Source: Crocinitomicaceae bacterium
Lineage (GTDB): Bacteria; Bacteroidota; Bacteroidia; Flavobacteriales_G; Salibacteraceae
NCBI GenBank assembly: GCA_002713215.1
Contig: PAVO01000039.1
Location: 186,001-250,000, forward strand
Length of the DNA: 64,000 nucleotides
Direction: 5' to 3'
Below are positions 8,016 to 17,150 of this stretch, piece after piece. The notes beneath the pieces are model-generated. The model had not been told where the DNA came from and did not search any database. It saw only the letters and a list, made by a program, of their open reading frames with translations. Made by a program: the position numbers and the translations under genes. Every line of letters begins with the position of its first letter. Position 1 is the first letter of the stretch.

Positions 8016-8810
8016 CTACTTAAGCAATTCTTCCATCTTCAATTTAAATTCCGGAAAAATGGCAAAGTCACTATGTGAAGCCCCTGGTACAGTGGTTAAT
8101 TCAATATGATCTCCAATTTCCTGCAACATCACACTTGACTCGTAGGGCACAAAATCGTCTTCGGTTCCATGTAGCAAATGCACCGGACATTTCACTTCCT
8201 TTAAATACAAATCGTTCCGGAACTTGTACTTCAATAACATGGAAACAGGTAGCAATGGATGTTGATGGCTAACAACATCCTCAAAGTTAAAATACGGAGT
8301 GCTCAATATGAGTTTTTCAGGAATATGGTCTACTGCTAATTTCGACGCTATGCCCGTTCCCAACGATCTACCATAAAATATGGTTCGTTTTTCCTTGTAC
8401 TCGGGACTAATTCGCTCATAGAGGAATTTGGCGTCATCATGAAGTGAACGTTCCTGAGAAATGACTCCCGTACTTTTTCCATACCCTCTATAGTCCCACA
8501 TAAATACATCCCAACCGTGATCCTGGAATAAGCTTGCCCATTGCCCCCAGGAAGCTATGCTTCCCATGTGACCATGAAAATAAAATACAATGCCCTTGGG
8601 TTCTGGAACCCTAAAAAGCAATCCGTGAATATCTATTCCCTCTTCAGGCCGGTAGATTCTTTCTTCATATTCTCCTGGAAAATTAAAAACGTGACTTTTG
8701 TCCAGCTTTTCGCTTAAGAAAATCATCTTCTCTTGCCGGGAATACAAGAAAGCAAGTGTGGTCACAATCGCTACCAATAATATTGCCACTATGATTATAA
8801 GCATTAGCAT
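8016..8810 (-). CDS. Membrane-anchored alpha/beta hydrolase
   Basis: A 264-residue protein with an N-terminal membrane anchor (residues 3-23, LIIIVAILLVAIVTTLAFLY) and an alpha/beta hydrolase fold. The oxyanion-hole strand is FYFHGHMGS (77-84) and the nucleophile elbow is GRSLG with Ser149. Near the C-terminus are an acid in HGTEDDFVPYESS and a His in GASHSDF. It most resembles the Bem46/ABHD13 and serine-aminopeptidase-S33-like group found in many bacteria; the substrate cannot be told. It lies 67 bases downstream of bshC on the same strand and may be co-transcribed with dapF and bshC. Confidence 0.85.
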   Translation of the reverse strand: MLMLIIIVAILLVAIVTTLAFLYSRQEKMIFLSEKLDKSHVFNFPGEYEERIYRPEEGIDIHGLLFRVPEPKGIVFYFHGHMGSIASWGQWASLFQDHGWDVFMWDYRGYGKSTGVISQERSLHDDAKFLYERISPEYKEKRTIFYGRSLGTGIASKLAVDHIPEKLILSTPYFNFEDVVSHQHPLLPVSMLLKYKFRNDLYLKEVKCPVHLLHGTEDDFVPYESSVMLQEIGDHIELTTVPGASHSDFAIFPEFKLKMEELLK

Positions 8811-8877
8811 TTGTCCAAATGTACGATGTATGATTGAGAAGGTTTGGACTAAACCGTTTAATTGAATTTATGGTAAG

Positions 8878-10467
8878 TTAATTTTTCAATTTTAAAACAG
8901 AAACCTCAGGTTTAATAGGATCAAACATATCGATGGCCTGATCGAGGTATTGTTTTCCATATTCCAGATAATATTCACTAAAATTAAATTGCCTTTCCTG
9001 AAAACCCCCATTGGGAAATACCTCATCCAAGATTAAATACAATTGATCCAAAAGCGTCTTTTGGTTAATCTTTTCGTGTTTGAGCAATTTCTTCTCCAAT
9101 TTTTCAATCAACTTATTGACTTTGGCTTCAGTAGCTTCCACCGATGTTGATAAGGCGGGAGTTACCTTACCCGAAACTTGCTGAATCTCCTGAAATAATT
9201 CCTTTAGTTTTTTTCGCTCATCAACAAATTCAGTTTGATGGTTGCCATGCATTTTCAACAAGCGCTCTTCCAAATCTGTTATTTCAGAAAACAAATCCCG
9301 AACTTTAATTCCCAGTTTTTCCAAACGGGTTACATTGTTTTTTGAAACAACAATCATTGAATTTCTCAACATTAAAATGGGGAGCGGAACCTGAAAAGCC
9401 GCAAACATTTCCTTTAGCTGGAACCAATAACTTAACTCCCCTGCTCCACCGGTATAGGATAGATTGGGAAGTATTACTTCCTGATAGAGGGGCCTTAGAA
9501 TCACATTTGGACTAAATCGCTCAGGATGTTGATTCAGTTCCTCAAGAACCTCATTCTTGCTCCAGCTTACTTTGTTTTCTACTGTCCTAAAACTATCACC
9601 ATGTTTTTCAATTCTAAGTCGATCGCCTTCCTGAAGGTAGAAAAGATTAATATCCCTTGGATTTACCTGGGTTTTATATCCCAGGTCAGTTAGCTTTTTG
9701 GAAGTTTCTGTAACTGAAGAAAATCCAATTTGTTGGTTTAACTCTTCCGCCATGGCAGGAATAAACAATTTCTTCAGCTCTGGGTTATTCGGGTCTAACA
9801 CCACAATACCATATTCGCCTAGAAGTGAATGTACCAGCTTAAAAGTTGCTTCAGACAAATTATTTGATGTGTATGCGTTTTGAAAAAGCCCAAACAACTC
9901 CACACCTAATTTCCCCTGTCCCAATTCCTGCTCCAATTCGGACAACATTTCGCTCACTTCAGGCTTTATGTCACCTACAGCTCCTTTGGTTGAACTCTGA
10001 AAACTGAATTTTTTATTGTGTAGAAAAAAATGATTGATTTCTTCAAAATCGTGATCTTCTGTCGCCATCCAATAAATAGGAACAAAATCCTTCTCATAGA
10101 ATTCACTTTTGAGTCTATCCGCCAGTTTAACAACCGAAAGAATTTTGTACACAAAGTAAAGAGGCCCTGTAAACAGGCAAATCTGATGTCCGGTGGTAAC
10201 GGTGTATGTATTGTTATTCTTTAGCTGATTTATAAATTCTAATTGCTTCTTCGAACCCTCAACATTCTCATACTGGCGATATAGGGTATCTACCAATACT
10301 TGTCTTTTCTCCGATTCAAATTTTCGTTGTTCTATGGCCTTTCTAAACCCTTCTATTTCTGGTTTATACTCAAAAAATGACTCTAGTTTTTGGTTGTCCA
10401 AAACATAATCGTTCATCAGTTTTGGCAAGAAATTAATGTCCTTATAATCTATACAGTCAACATCCAT
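8878..10467 (-). CDS. bshC: Bacillithiol biosynthesis cysteine-adding enzyme BshC
   Basis: A 529-residue cytoplasmic protein that catalyses, or is proposed to catalyse, the last step of bacillithiol synthesis: joining cysteine to glucosaminyl-malate. Family hallmarks are TVTTGHQICLFTGPLYFVYK at about 90-109, FVPIYWMATEDHDFEEINHF at about 129-148, and NLSYTGGAGELSYWFQLK followed by LPILMLRNSM in the second half. A C-terminal coiled-coil part (ERLLKMHGNHQTEF...KVNKLIEKLEKKLLKHE) is also present. The length is normal. bshA and bshB are not in the window, so the pathway must be completed elsewhere. The gene lies 43 bases after dapF on the same strand. Confidence 0.95.
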   Translation of the reverse strand: MDVDCIDYKDINFLPKLMNDYVLDNQKLESFFEYKPEIEGFRKAIEQRKFESEKRQVLVDTLYRQYENVEGSKKQLEFINQLKNNNTYTVTTGHQICLFTGPLYFVYKILSVVKLADRLKSEFYEKDFVPIYWMATEDHDFEEINHFFLHNKKFSFQSSTKGAVGDIKPEVSEMLSELEQELGQGKLGVELFGLFQNAYTSNNLSEATFKLVHSLLGEYGIVVLDPNNPELKKLFIPAMAEELNQQIGFSSVTETSKKLTDLGYKTQVNPRDINLFYLQEGDRLRIEKHGDSFRTVENKVSWSKNEVLEELNQHPERFSPNVILRPLYQEVILPNLSYTGGAGELSYWFQLKEMFAAFQVPLPILMLRNSMIVVSKNNVTRLEKLGIKVRDLFSEITDLEERLLKMHGNHQTEFVDERKKLKELFQEIQQVSGKVTPALSTSVEATEAKVNKLIEKLEKKLLKHEKINQKTLLDQLYLILDEVFPNGGFQERQFNFSEYYLEYGKQYLDQAIDMFDPIKPEVSVLKLKN

Positions 10468-10510
10468 TCAACAAAAGTAAGCCGTGTCTATTCGGAAATG
10501 GTTAGCCATG

Positions 10511-11284
10511 CTACAATTCAATATTACCATGAAACGCTTGTTCGGCAGGACCTTTAAGCCATATATTTTCAAAACCCGATGCTGTTCGTGTATAGCTCAC
10601 TTCAAGTTCACCACCTTCGGCCTTTATTTTGGACATTCCCTTATGTGTGTTTTTTCCAAGCAACTCGGCAACCAGTGCAACTGCAGTAACTCCTGTCCCA
10701 CATGCTAATGTCTCATTTTCTACACCGCGTTCGTAGGTTCTCAATCGAAGTTGTCCTGGGTTAAATTCAACAAAATTCACATTGGTACCTTCATCCTGAA
10801 ACCTGGAACTGTATCGAATCTTGTGCGCTTCCTGAACAATATCCAGATCACCAATATTTCCACTATCAACTACGTAATGTGGAGAACCAGTATCCAGGAA
10901 AAAATCGTTTCGGATCGATTCAACCGAATGCACATCAATCATTTTTAGATCAATCAACTCTCCTTCAATTTTAGCTTCATGCATTCCATCGATCGCAAGA
11001 AACTCCAATTCATTGTTATCAACCAGGCCCAGGAAATTTGCAAAAGCAGTAAAACATCGTCCACCGTTTCCACACATTGAACTTGAATGTCCATCGGAAT
11101 TGAAATAAACCATTTCCAATTGCGATCCCATATTGCGCAGTAAGATCAAACCATCAGCGCCAATTCCAAATCGTCTGTCACACAGTTTCTCGATCAGTTG
11201 ATTATCAGTTTCATCAAATTTGTTTTGACGATCATCCACCATCACAAAATCATTTCCAGCTCCCTGATACTTCCAAAATTCCAT
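10511..11284 (-). CDS. dapF: Diaminopimelate epimerase DapF
   Basis: A 257-residue enzyme converting LL- to meso-diaminopimelate for lysine and peptidoglycan synthesis. The two catalytic cysteines are visible: Cys71 in SSMCGNGGRC and Cys195 in ETLACGTG. The N-terminal signature YQGAGNDFVMVDD and GIGADGLI are also present. The ATG at 11284 gives the expected N-terminus. It is the first gene of a minus-strand set (dapF, bshC, hydrolase). It is divergent from htrA across a 200-base gap that must hold both promoters. Confidence 0.96.
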   Translation of the reverse strand: MEFWKYQGAGNDFVMVDDRQNKFDETDNQLIEKLCDRRFGIGADGLILLRNMGSQLEMVYFNSDGHSSSMCGNGGRCFTAFANFLGLVDNNELEFLAIDGMHEAKIEGELIDLKMIDVHSVESIRNDFFLDTGSPHYVVDSGNIGDLDIVQEAHKIRYSSRFQDEGTNVNFVEFNPGQLRLRTYERGVENETLACGTGVTAVALVAELLGKNTHKGMSKIKAEGGELEVSYTRTASGFENIWLKGPAEQAFHGNIEL

Positions 11285-11484
11285 CTATCGCTTCTAATAA
11301 TCGACGCTAAAATTAAGTTTTTTTAGATGGTTTAGCGGGATTTAACATCCGGTATAAGATTTGTAAATTCTAATTTTACATTCTGAATATCAGCGTGTTA
11401 ACAAAAGTTAACCTGAATTAGTGAACTCAGATTAAGGAATGGAGTTATTAATGTATCGGTATCAAACTAAAACAAATTAAAAAA

Positions 11485-12924
11485 ATGAGAAAAATTATTG
11501 TCCCTTTAAGTAGTGCCTTTATTGGAGGATTAATTGCCGTAGCTTCTTTTAGTCATTTACAAAAGCCACAGGTGGTAACTGAACGTATTGTTCAGCAACC
11601 CGCGGTGCATTCCCAGCAGGTGAGATTTGCCGAGGCTGGTAATTGTGCCAATGACCTAAGCGCCGCCGCTGAAAAGTCACTCGAATCAGTGGTTCATGTA
11701 CGGATGGTTTTTCAAGGTCAACAACCGGCTACCCTATTTGACCTGTTTTATGGTAACACTCAACCGATGCCAGCGGAAGGAACCGGTTCCGGTGTAATTA
11801 TTTCTGAAGACGGATATATCGTAACTAATCACCATGTGGTCGATGGTGCTCAGGAAATTCAGATTACCCTTCATAACCGGGATGTGTATAATGCCAAGAT
11901 TATTGGGTCTGACCCTTCAACGGATTTAGCACTTATTAAAATTGAAGCCGAAGGCTTACCCTTCCTAAGCTATGCCAATTCAGAAGATGTGAAAGTAGGT
12001 GAATGGGTATTGGCCGTAGGGAATCCATTTAACCTCAACTCAACAGTAACTGCAGGAATTATTAGCGCAAAAGGAAGGGACATAAATATACTTCGAGCGA
12101 ACCCACAATCAGGAATAAGCCCTGTGGAATCTTTTATACAAACCGATGCAGTAGTTAATCCGGGCAATAGTGGTGGCGCATTGGTAAATACCGCTGGTGA
12201 CCTGATTGGAATTAATGCAGCGATCAAATCCAATACCGGATCATTCATTGGTTATTCTTTCGCTATTCCTTCCAACATTACCCGAAAAGTGGTACAGGAT
12301 ATCATGGAATTCGGATCGGTTCAACGTGCTTTTTTGGGTGTTTCCATCCGCAATTTGAATAGCCAGTTGATAAGCGAAAAAAGCTTAACCCATAAAGATG
12401 GAGTTTACGTTGCGGGTTTGGCAGAAAAAGGTGCGGCCAAACAATCGGACCTTAAATCGGGTGATGTAATTACCAAAATAAATGGAAAGACGGTAAACAC
12501 GGTTGCAGAATTGCAGGAACAAGTAAGTAGTTATCGCCCCGGAGATGAAATCTCCGTGACATTTCTACGAAATAATGAAGAGCAAAGCACCAAACTCGTT
12601 TTGAGAAATCAACATGGAAATACAGACGTTATTGAAAAAGCAGAATTAGATCTTACAGCTTCCTTAGGGGCTGATTTTGAGACTGCTACTAACAAAATGA
12701 AGAACCGGTTAGGCATCTCCTACGGGGTACAGGTTATGAACCTTAGGCCCGGAAAAATGATGAAAGCAGGGGTAAAAGAAAAATTTATTATTAGAAAAGT
12801 TGATGGAAAAAGGGTAAACACGCCCAACGATTTAATAAATGCCTTGTCAGGTAAATCAGGAGGCGTTCTTTTTGAGGGAATTTATCCCAATGGAAGGCAA
12901 GCCTACTATGGCATAGGGTTATAA
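11485..12924 (+). CDS. htrA: Do/HtrA-family periplasmic serine protease
   Basis: A 479-residue protein with an N-terminal signal or anchor (IVPLSSAFIGGLIAVASF), a trypsin-like protease domain and two PDZ domains. The catalytic triad is His117 (TNHHVVDG), Asp147 (STDLALIKI) and Ser229 (NPGNSGGAL). The first PDZ begins near AFLGVSIRNLNSQL (with KSGDVITKINGK). The second, degenerate one includes MKAGVKEKFIIRKVDGKRVNTPNDLI. It degrades or refolds damaged envelope proteins under stress. Its neighbour, 60 bases downstream, is the primary sigma factor gene, with which it may share transcription. HtrA and DegP cannot be separated from sequence alone. Confidence 0.94.
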   Translation: MRKIIVPLSSAFIGGLIAVASFSHLQKPQVVTERIVQQPAVHSQQVRFAEAGNCANDLSAAAEKSLESVVHVRMVFQGQQPATLFDLFYGNTQPMPAEGTGSGVIISEDGYIVTNHHVVDGAQEIQITLHNRDVYNAKIIGSDPSTDLALIKIEAEGLPFLSYANSEDVKVGEWVLAVGNPFNLNSTVTAGIISAKGRDINILRANPQSGISPVESFIQTDAVVNPGNSGGALVNTAGDLIGINAAIKSNTGSFIGYSFAIPSNITRKVVQDIMEFGSVQRAFLGVSIRNLNSQLISEKSLTHKDGVYVAGLAEKGAAKQSDLKSGDVITKINGKTVNTVAELQEQVSSYRPGDEISVTFLRNNEEQSTKLVLRNQHGNTDVIEKAELDLTASLGADFETATNKMKNRLGISYGVQVMNLRPGKMMKAGVKEKFIIRKVDGKRVNTPNDLINALSGKSGGVLFEGIYPNGRQAYYGIGL

Positions 12925-12984
12925 AAAGGGTAAATCAGATTGCATCAGGTGATCGTTGAATGTTAACTTAAACGTGAAAAAGAA

Positions 12985-13848
12985 ATGAGACAGCTGAAGA
13001 TTACCAAGTCGATCACTAACAGACAGGATAAGTCGCTAGACAAATACTTGTCTGATATTAGCCGTGAAGAAATGATTACGGCTGAGGAAGAGGTTGCCCT
13101 GGCGGTCCGAATTAAAGAAGGTGACGAAAGGGCATTGGACAAATTGGTTAAAGCAAACCTGCGGTTTGTTGTATCCGTGTCTAAACAATACCAAAACCAG
13201 GGATTGAGTTTGCCCGATTTGATCAATGAAGGAAACTTAGGGCTAATAAAAGCGGCTGGACGTTTTGACGAAACCCGTGGATTTAAATTTATTTCTTACG
13301 CTGTATGGTGGATTCGACAATCCATTCTTCAGGCGCTAGCCGACCAGGCTCGTATAGTGCGTCTACCCCTCAACCAGGTAGGTTCATTATCCAAAATAAA
13401 CAAAAGCTATTCAAGACTAGAGCAGGAACTGGAACGTCCTCCTTCCGCATCTGAAATTGCAGATCATCTGGAAATGGGGTCAGACAAGGTGATGGCTACC
13501 ATGAAAATATCAAGCAGACATGTTTCGGTAGATGCGCCTTTGAGAGAAGGCGAAGATTTTTCTATGATTGACATACTACCAAACAAAGACAATGGCAGAA
13601 CGGATGGTTATTTAATCAAGGAAAGTCTTGCCCTGGAAATTGAACGATCGTTAACTACCTTATCCGAACGCGAACGAGAAGTGATTCACCTGTTTTACGG
13701 CATTGGTGGAGTGAAAGAACATACGCTGGATGAAATAGGAGCTATGTTTGATCTTACCCGCGAAAGAGTAAGACAATTAAAAGAAAAGGCTATCAGGCGA
13801 TTGAGGCAAAAATCGAGAAGCAAATTGCTGAAAGAATACTTAGGGTAA
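12985..13848 (+). CDS. rpoD: Primary (housekeeping) sigma factor, Bacteroidota RpoD type
   Basis: A 287-residue sigma-70 factor. Seen in order: region 1.2 ([22 protein letters not shown]), region 2 with 2.3-2.4 ([20 protein letters not shown]), region 3, and region 4.2 ([24 protein letters not shown]). It lacks region 1.1 and the long non-conserved region found in proteobacterial RpoD. This is the compact form known from Bacteroidota (sigma-ABfr type), which recognises TTG / TAnnTTTG promoters such as those noted elsewhere in this window. The ATG at 12985 starts the conserved [12 protein letters not shown]-terminus. It probably serves as the cell's main sigma factor. Confidence 0.95.
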   Translation: MRQLKITKSITNRQDKSLDKYLSDISREEMITAEEEVALAVRIKEGDERALDKLVKANLRFVVSVSKQYQNQGLSLPDLINEGNLGLIKAAGRFDETRGFKFISYAVWWIRQSILQALADQARIVRLPLNQVGSLSKINKSYSRLEQELERPPSASEIADHLEMGSDKVMATMKISSRHVSVDAPLREGEDFSMIDILPNKDNGRTDGYLIKESLALEIERSLTTLSEREREVIHLFYGIGGVKEHTLDEIGAMFDLTRERVRQLKEKAIRRLRQKSRSKLLKEYLG

Positions 13849-13898
13849 ATCTGAACATTTCAGCGTACAAATCTGCCGGTGTCTTGGCAAAAAAGAAC

Positions 13899-13906
13899 TA
13901 CTTTTG
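13899..13906 (+). promoter_or_regulatory. -7 box (TACTTTTG) for gap
   Basis: TACTTTTG fits TAnnTTTG, with a TTGG at 13884 upstream at shorter than usual spacing. Its position decides the start of the next gene: an upstream start at 13904 would overlap the promoter, so translation must begin at the ATG at 13964. Confidence 0.6.
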
Positions 13907-13963
13907 CAGCGTCTTTTTCGAGGAGGAAAAAGGCGCTTTTTTTATAATAAAATTTCAATAAAA

Positions 13964-15427
13964 ATGTCAGAGTCAAATACAACGGTTGCTAAGTATAGTA
14001 AGACATTAGACGAGCATCTTGAAAAAGAGAGAGCGGCTATTGAACTAATCGCAGCGGTTGGCACTTTAATGTACGAAAAACAAGTTGAGTTGGTTTTATT
14101 CAGAAATCACTTGCTTGATCACAGTTCATCTGAAATATTAAGACTGCACAAGTATGCTGGTAAGGTGGTTGAAAAGCCCATCAACGTCAGGCATTCTTCA
14201 CGCCTTGCAAAACTGCTTTGCGAAATGGATTTGGCTCCCGCCAAAATTGACATAGGAAAGCTTAGTTACGAGTATGGCCAGGAGCAAAACAATTATGCTT
14301 CAAAGCAAGATTTTCTAAATGACAAATTGGGTAATATCATTGCTAACGGCGATAACCACATTGAGCCGGTCGACGTTGTATTGTATGGTTTTGGTCGTAT
14401 TGGTAGATTAGCAGCTCGTGAGTTGGTAAAACAAGCCGGTAAGGGACAGCAATTGAGATTAAGAGCTATCGTTACCAGAACAGTAAATGACGCACAAATT
14501 TTAAAGCGTGCTGCTCTTCTCCAAAACGATTCAGTTCATGGGCCATTTGAAGGAACGGTAGATGTTGATTTGGAAAACAGATGCATTGTTCTAAATGGTC
14601 AGCAAATTCACATCATAGAAGCAAAACAACCTGAAGATCCTGACTATACGGCTTATGGAATTCACGATTGTTTATTGATTGACAACACGGGTGTATTTAC
14701 AAACCGTGAGGCGCTTTCAAGACACACCCAGGCAAAAGGGGTACATAAAGTATTATTGACTGCTCCGGGTAAAGAAATTCCAAATATTGTTTATGCTATT
14801 AATCAAGATACGGTTAACATAGATACAGAAACAATATACTCGGCAGCCTCTTGTACTACCAATGCAATTAGTCCTGTACTAAAAGTAATTGAAGACAAAT
14901 TGGGCGTTGAAAAAGGACACATTGAAACGGTTCATGCTTACACCAACGATCAAAACTTGTTGGACAACATGCACAAGAAACCACGTCGTGGTCGTTCTGC
15001 TGCCATTAACATGGTAATTACTTCTACCGGTGCCGGAAAAGCGGTAACCAAGGTAATTCCAAGTTTTGAAAATAAATTAACTGCAAATGCGGTTCGTGTT
15101 CCTACTCCAAATGGATCATTGGCGATTTTAAGTCTTTCGGTTAATAAGGAAACTACGCGAGACGAAGTAAACGCTTTATTAAAAAGCGCTGCTTTAGAAG
15201 GTAACCTGGTTAATCAGATTTTCTTCTCCATGGACGAAGAAATGGTTTCTAACGATATCATTGGTAACACTTGTTGTTCGGTATTCGATTCTCCTGCTAC
15301 TATTGTAAGCAACGATGGTAAGAACATCATTCTTTATGTATGGTACGACAATGAGTTTGGTTACACCAAACAGGTGATTCGCTTAGCGAAGTATATTGCT
15401 AAGGTTAGAAGGCTGCATTACTACTAG
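13964..15427 (+). CDS. gap: Glyceraldehyde-3-phosphate dehydrogenase, long Bacteroidota form
   Basis: A 487-residue NAD(P)-dependent GAPDH with an N-terminal extension of about 125 residues. The extension is helical (DEHLEKERAAIELIAAVGTLMYEK). The Rossmann fold follows (VVLYGFGRIGRLAARELV), then the active-site Cys297 in SAASCTTNAISP and the C-terminal VWYDNEFGYT. The core is complete. Long forms of this kind occur beside standard about 335-residue GAPDHs in Bacteroidota and may have a different physiological direction; which one applies here is unknown. The ATG at 13964 was chosen because the promoter -7 box covers the upstream alternative. A strong terminator follows. Confidence 0.93.
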   Translation: MSESNTTVAKYSKTLDEHLEKERAAIELIAAVGTLMYEKQVELVLFRNHLLDHSSSEILRLHKYAGKVVEKPINVRHSSRLAKLLCEMDLAPAKIDIGKLSYEYGQEQNNYASKQDFLNDKLGNIIANGDNHIEPVDVVLYGFGRIGRLAARELVKQAGKGQQLRLRAIVTRTVNDAQILKRAALLQNDSVHGPFEGTVDVDLENRCIVLNGQQIHIIEAKQPEDPDYTAYGIHDCLLIDNTGVFTNREALSRHTQAKGVHKVLLTAPGKEIPNIVYAINQDTVNIDTETIYSAASCTTNAISPVLKVIEDKLGVEKGHIETVHAYTNDQNLLDNMHKKPRRGRSAAINMVITSTGAGKAVTKVIPSFENKLTANAVRVPTPNGSLAILSLSVNKETTRDEVNALLKSAALEGNLVNQIFFSMDEEMVSNDIIGNTCCSVFDSPATIVSNDGKNIILYVWYDNEFGYTKQVIRLAKYIAKVRRLHYY

Positions 15428-15450
15428 AGAATAAGAACATAATTTTCTTG

Positions 15451-15485
15451 AAAAGCCCTATCGAACAATCGGTAGGGCTTTTTTA
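15451..15485 (+). terminator. Rho-independent terminator after gap
   Basis: The stem AAAAGCCCTATCG pairs with CGGTAGGGCTTTT (one G-U) around a short AACAAT loop and runs into a T-tract. It lies 24 bases past the gap stop. Confidence 0.88.
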
Positions 15486-16074
15486 TGCTCCATGTTTAAG
15501 AACATTCATGAAAACATTTATTAATTCTCACAAATTTGACTACTTAGACGAATTTCAAAGATTTTCGCAGAGCCAATGAAAGCTCACCGGAATTGCGTCT
15601 TCCGAAGGAAGAAAGAGTATGAAGGTGAAAGCTGGAATGTTAGCGGAGCTAGGCTCCTTGAAAATCTGAAAAAGCACTTTTGATTTCTTTTAGGGCTTTG
15701 GCCAAAAGAAATTGCCTAGCCTGCATCGCCTTCGCGTAGCTTCAGCGGAGCAAGGCATGAGGCGGCGCGAAGCAGCAAACTTTATTATTTAGGGATAATA
15801 GAATCCCCACACTGTTCTTTAATAGTGCCTTTATTATGTAGGTTATTAATTTTTCGCTCATGCCACGGGCATCGTTTACTCTTCTTGGCTGCATTTGATC
15901 CTTGACGCTTTTGCAAAAAGCTAAATTGCTACGCTTTCGGCTTACCAATTTCCCGGATAAAATAAGGCCTTCGAAGAGCAAACTGGTAGGTTGTTTTACC
16001 AAAAGAATCTATTAAAGAGTGACAAGATAAAGACAATCCATTACTAAGTTTAAAGGAGCCAGTTTTATGAAAAA
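15486..16074. other. Intergenic region with repeat material
   Basis: About 590 bases between the gap terminator and the XRE cassette promoter. It contains dispersed repeat B copy 2 (15670-15764). A second stretch (about 15885-15970) is rich in short inverted repeats (GCTTTTGCAAAAAGC). The open frame on the minus strand at 15742-16002 is built largely from this repeat and is not accepted as a gene. Confidence 0.6.
15670..15764. repeat. Dispersed repeat, family B copy 2
   Basis: The same element as 7807-7899: a CTTTTAGGGCTTTGG...AAAAG hairpin, then GCATCGCCTTCGCGTAGC and TTCAGCGGAGCAAGGCATGA. Identity with copy 1 is highest in the GCGTAGCTTCAGCGGAGCAA core. Confidence 0.75.
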
Positions 16075-16104
16075 ACTAAATGTAAAATATTTTTTACATT
16101 TAGT
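16075..16104. promoter_or_regulatory. Perfect 12-bp inverted repeat, putative operator of the XRE cassette
   Basis: ACTAAATGTAAA (16075-16086) and TTTACATTTAGT (16093-16104) are perfect inverted copies with a 6-base spacer. They end 10 bases before the -7 box at 16115, so a dimeric regulator bound here would cover the -33 region. The best candidate ligand is the XRE protein encoded two genes downstream, as an autoregulator (inference). Confidence 0.72.
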
Positions 16105-16114
16105 AAAATATTAT

Positions 16115-16122
16115 TAACTTTG
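16115..16122 (+). promoter_or_regulatory. Perfect TAnnTTTG -7 box (TAACTTTG) of the XRE cassette
   Basis: TAACTTTG lies 27 bases before the ATG at 16150 and directly after the 12-bp inverted repeat. It is one of the clearest Bacteroidota -7 boxes in the window. Confidence 0.7.
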
Positions 16123-16149
16123 CGTCAATTATTTTTAACACGCTAAAAA

Positions 16150-16596
16150 ATGTCATTTCAGGAGAAAAAGAGTTTGGTAACCATGTTGGCTACCGTGATT
16201 ATTGTTGGTTTCTATTGCATATACGTCTTCGGGATCCATAGCGAACAAAGCCTAAACCCAGACATTGACTTTCAATTCTGGGGAATAACCGCCTTACTTA
16301 TACTACCCACCATTATTGTGGTAAACATCATCAGTCATATCCTCTTCGGTATTTTCTATACCATTACCGCCAACGAAAAACCAACCTACGATACGGACGA
16401 ACGCGATAAACTCGTTGAACTCCGATCCAATCAAAACTCCTTTATGGTATTCACCTTTGGGTATATGTTGAGCATGGTCTCTTTAGCCCTGGGGTGGCCC
16501 GCCTACTATCTGTTTAATATTCTGATCATATCACAATTGCTTAGTTCAATTATGTGGAGTGCCTCTAATTTCTATTACTACAAGCGAGGATTTTAA
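16150..16596 (+). CDS. Four-span membrane protein of an XRE-regulator cassette (DUF2178-like)
   Basis: A 148-residue protein with about four hydrophobic segments: about 10-29 ([19 protein letters not shown]), 43-75, 98-112 and 116-136. A central cytosolic loop contains [18 protein letters not shown]. That D-E-R-D-K...R/K-S loop between paired spans resembles the small membrane proteins (DUF2178 type) often encoded beside XRE regulators. The family call is from memory and tentative. It is first in a three-gene unit; the regulator starts one base after its stop. Function unknown. Possibly a sensor or immunity-like partner. Confidence 0.65.
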   Translation: MSFQEKKSLVTMLATVIIVGFYCIYVFGIHSEQSLNPDIDFQFWGITALLILPTIIVVNIISHILFGIFYTITANEKPTYDTDERDKLVELRSNQNSFMVFTFGYMLSMVSLALGWPAYYLFNILIISQLLSSIMWSASNFYYYKRGF

Positions 16597-16597
16597 T

Positions 16598-16834
16598 ATG
16601 GGAAAACTTCAGATCAATAACGAAATTAGAAAGCTGCGTTTCCTGGCTGATGAAATGACTCAGCAGGAACTGGCGGATAAGGTTGGTGTTACCCGGCAAA
16701 CCATAGTTGCCATTGAAAAATCGAAATACTCTCCAACGCTTGAGTTGGCCTTTCGTATTGCATATGTATTTGGCACTACCCTTGACCAGGTTTTTAATTA
16801 TGTACCCGACGAAAAAATGAAAAAAAGCTGTTAG
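16598..16834 (+). CDS. XRE/Cro-CI family helix-turn-helix regulator (short)
   Basis: A 79-residue protein starting at the ATG at 16598, one base after the upstream stop; the open frame extends further upstream but only inside the previous gene. The whole protein is one HTH_3 domain: [54 protein letters not shown]. It closely resembles the small YozG-like regulators that pair with membrane proteins. It probably binds the inverted repeat at 16075-16104 and represses its own operon (inference). Confidence 0.9.
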   Translation: MGKLQINNEIRKLRFLADEMTQQELADKVGVTRQTIVAIEKSKYSPTLELAFRIAYVFGTTLDQVFNYVPDEKMKKSC

Positions 16835-16862
16835 CGAATATTTTTGAACTCAATTAAATAAG

Positions 16863-17081
16863 ATGAACTTAATAATACTCAAAACCAATCTTAGGGATGA
16901 GCTTCAGGTAGAAAGCATTCAATCGGTCTTGAGCACTCACCCTCATATATCGGATTGGTCGGTCGATACAGAAGACATTGACAATGTACTTCGCATTGAA
17001 GCCAAAAACATGCTCACAGAAGAGGACGTTATCCAACTGATCCAAGCCCATGGATTTAGTTGTGAGGTATTGCCGAATTAA
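16863..17081 (+). CDS. Small ferredoxin-like-fold (HMA-resembling) protein without metal motif
   Basis: A 72-residue protein, 28 bases after the XRE gene. The pattern strand (LIILKTNL) - helix (VESIQSVLSTH) - strand (ISDWSVDTED) - strand (VLRIEAKNM) - helix (TEEDVIQLIQAHG) - strand (CEVLPN) is the beta-alpha-beta-beta-alpha-beta order of heavy-metal-associated domains. The CxxC metal-binding motif is absent; a single Cys lies near the C-terminus. Metal binding is therefore doubtful. It is probably co-expressed with the two upstream genes. Function unknown. Confidence 0.7.
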   Translation: MNLIILKTNLRDELQVESIQSVLSTHPHISDWSVDTEDIDNVLRIEAKNMLTEEDVIQLIQAHGFSCEVLPN

Positions 17082-17150
17082 CCCTTTAATTATTACGTGT
17101 CCAAAAGTTTTCGCGCGATGGCGTGGCCAGCATCACCTAAGTTATTTACC

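Noticed and set aside
15742-16002. Open frame of 86 residues on the minus strand
   Set aside because: It overlaps repeat B and hairpin-rich sequence, with low-complexity translation and no start context.
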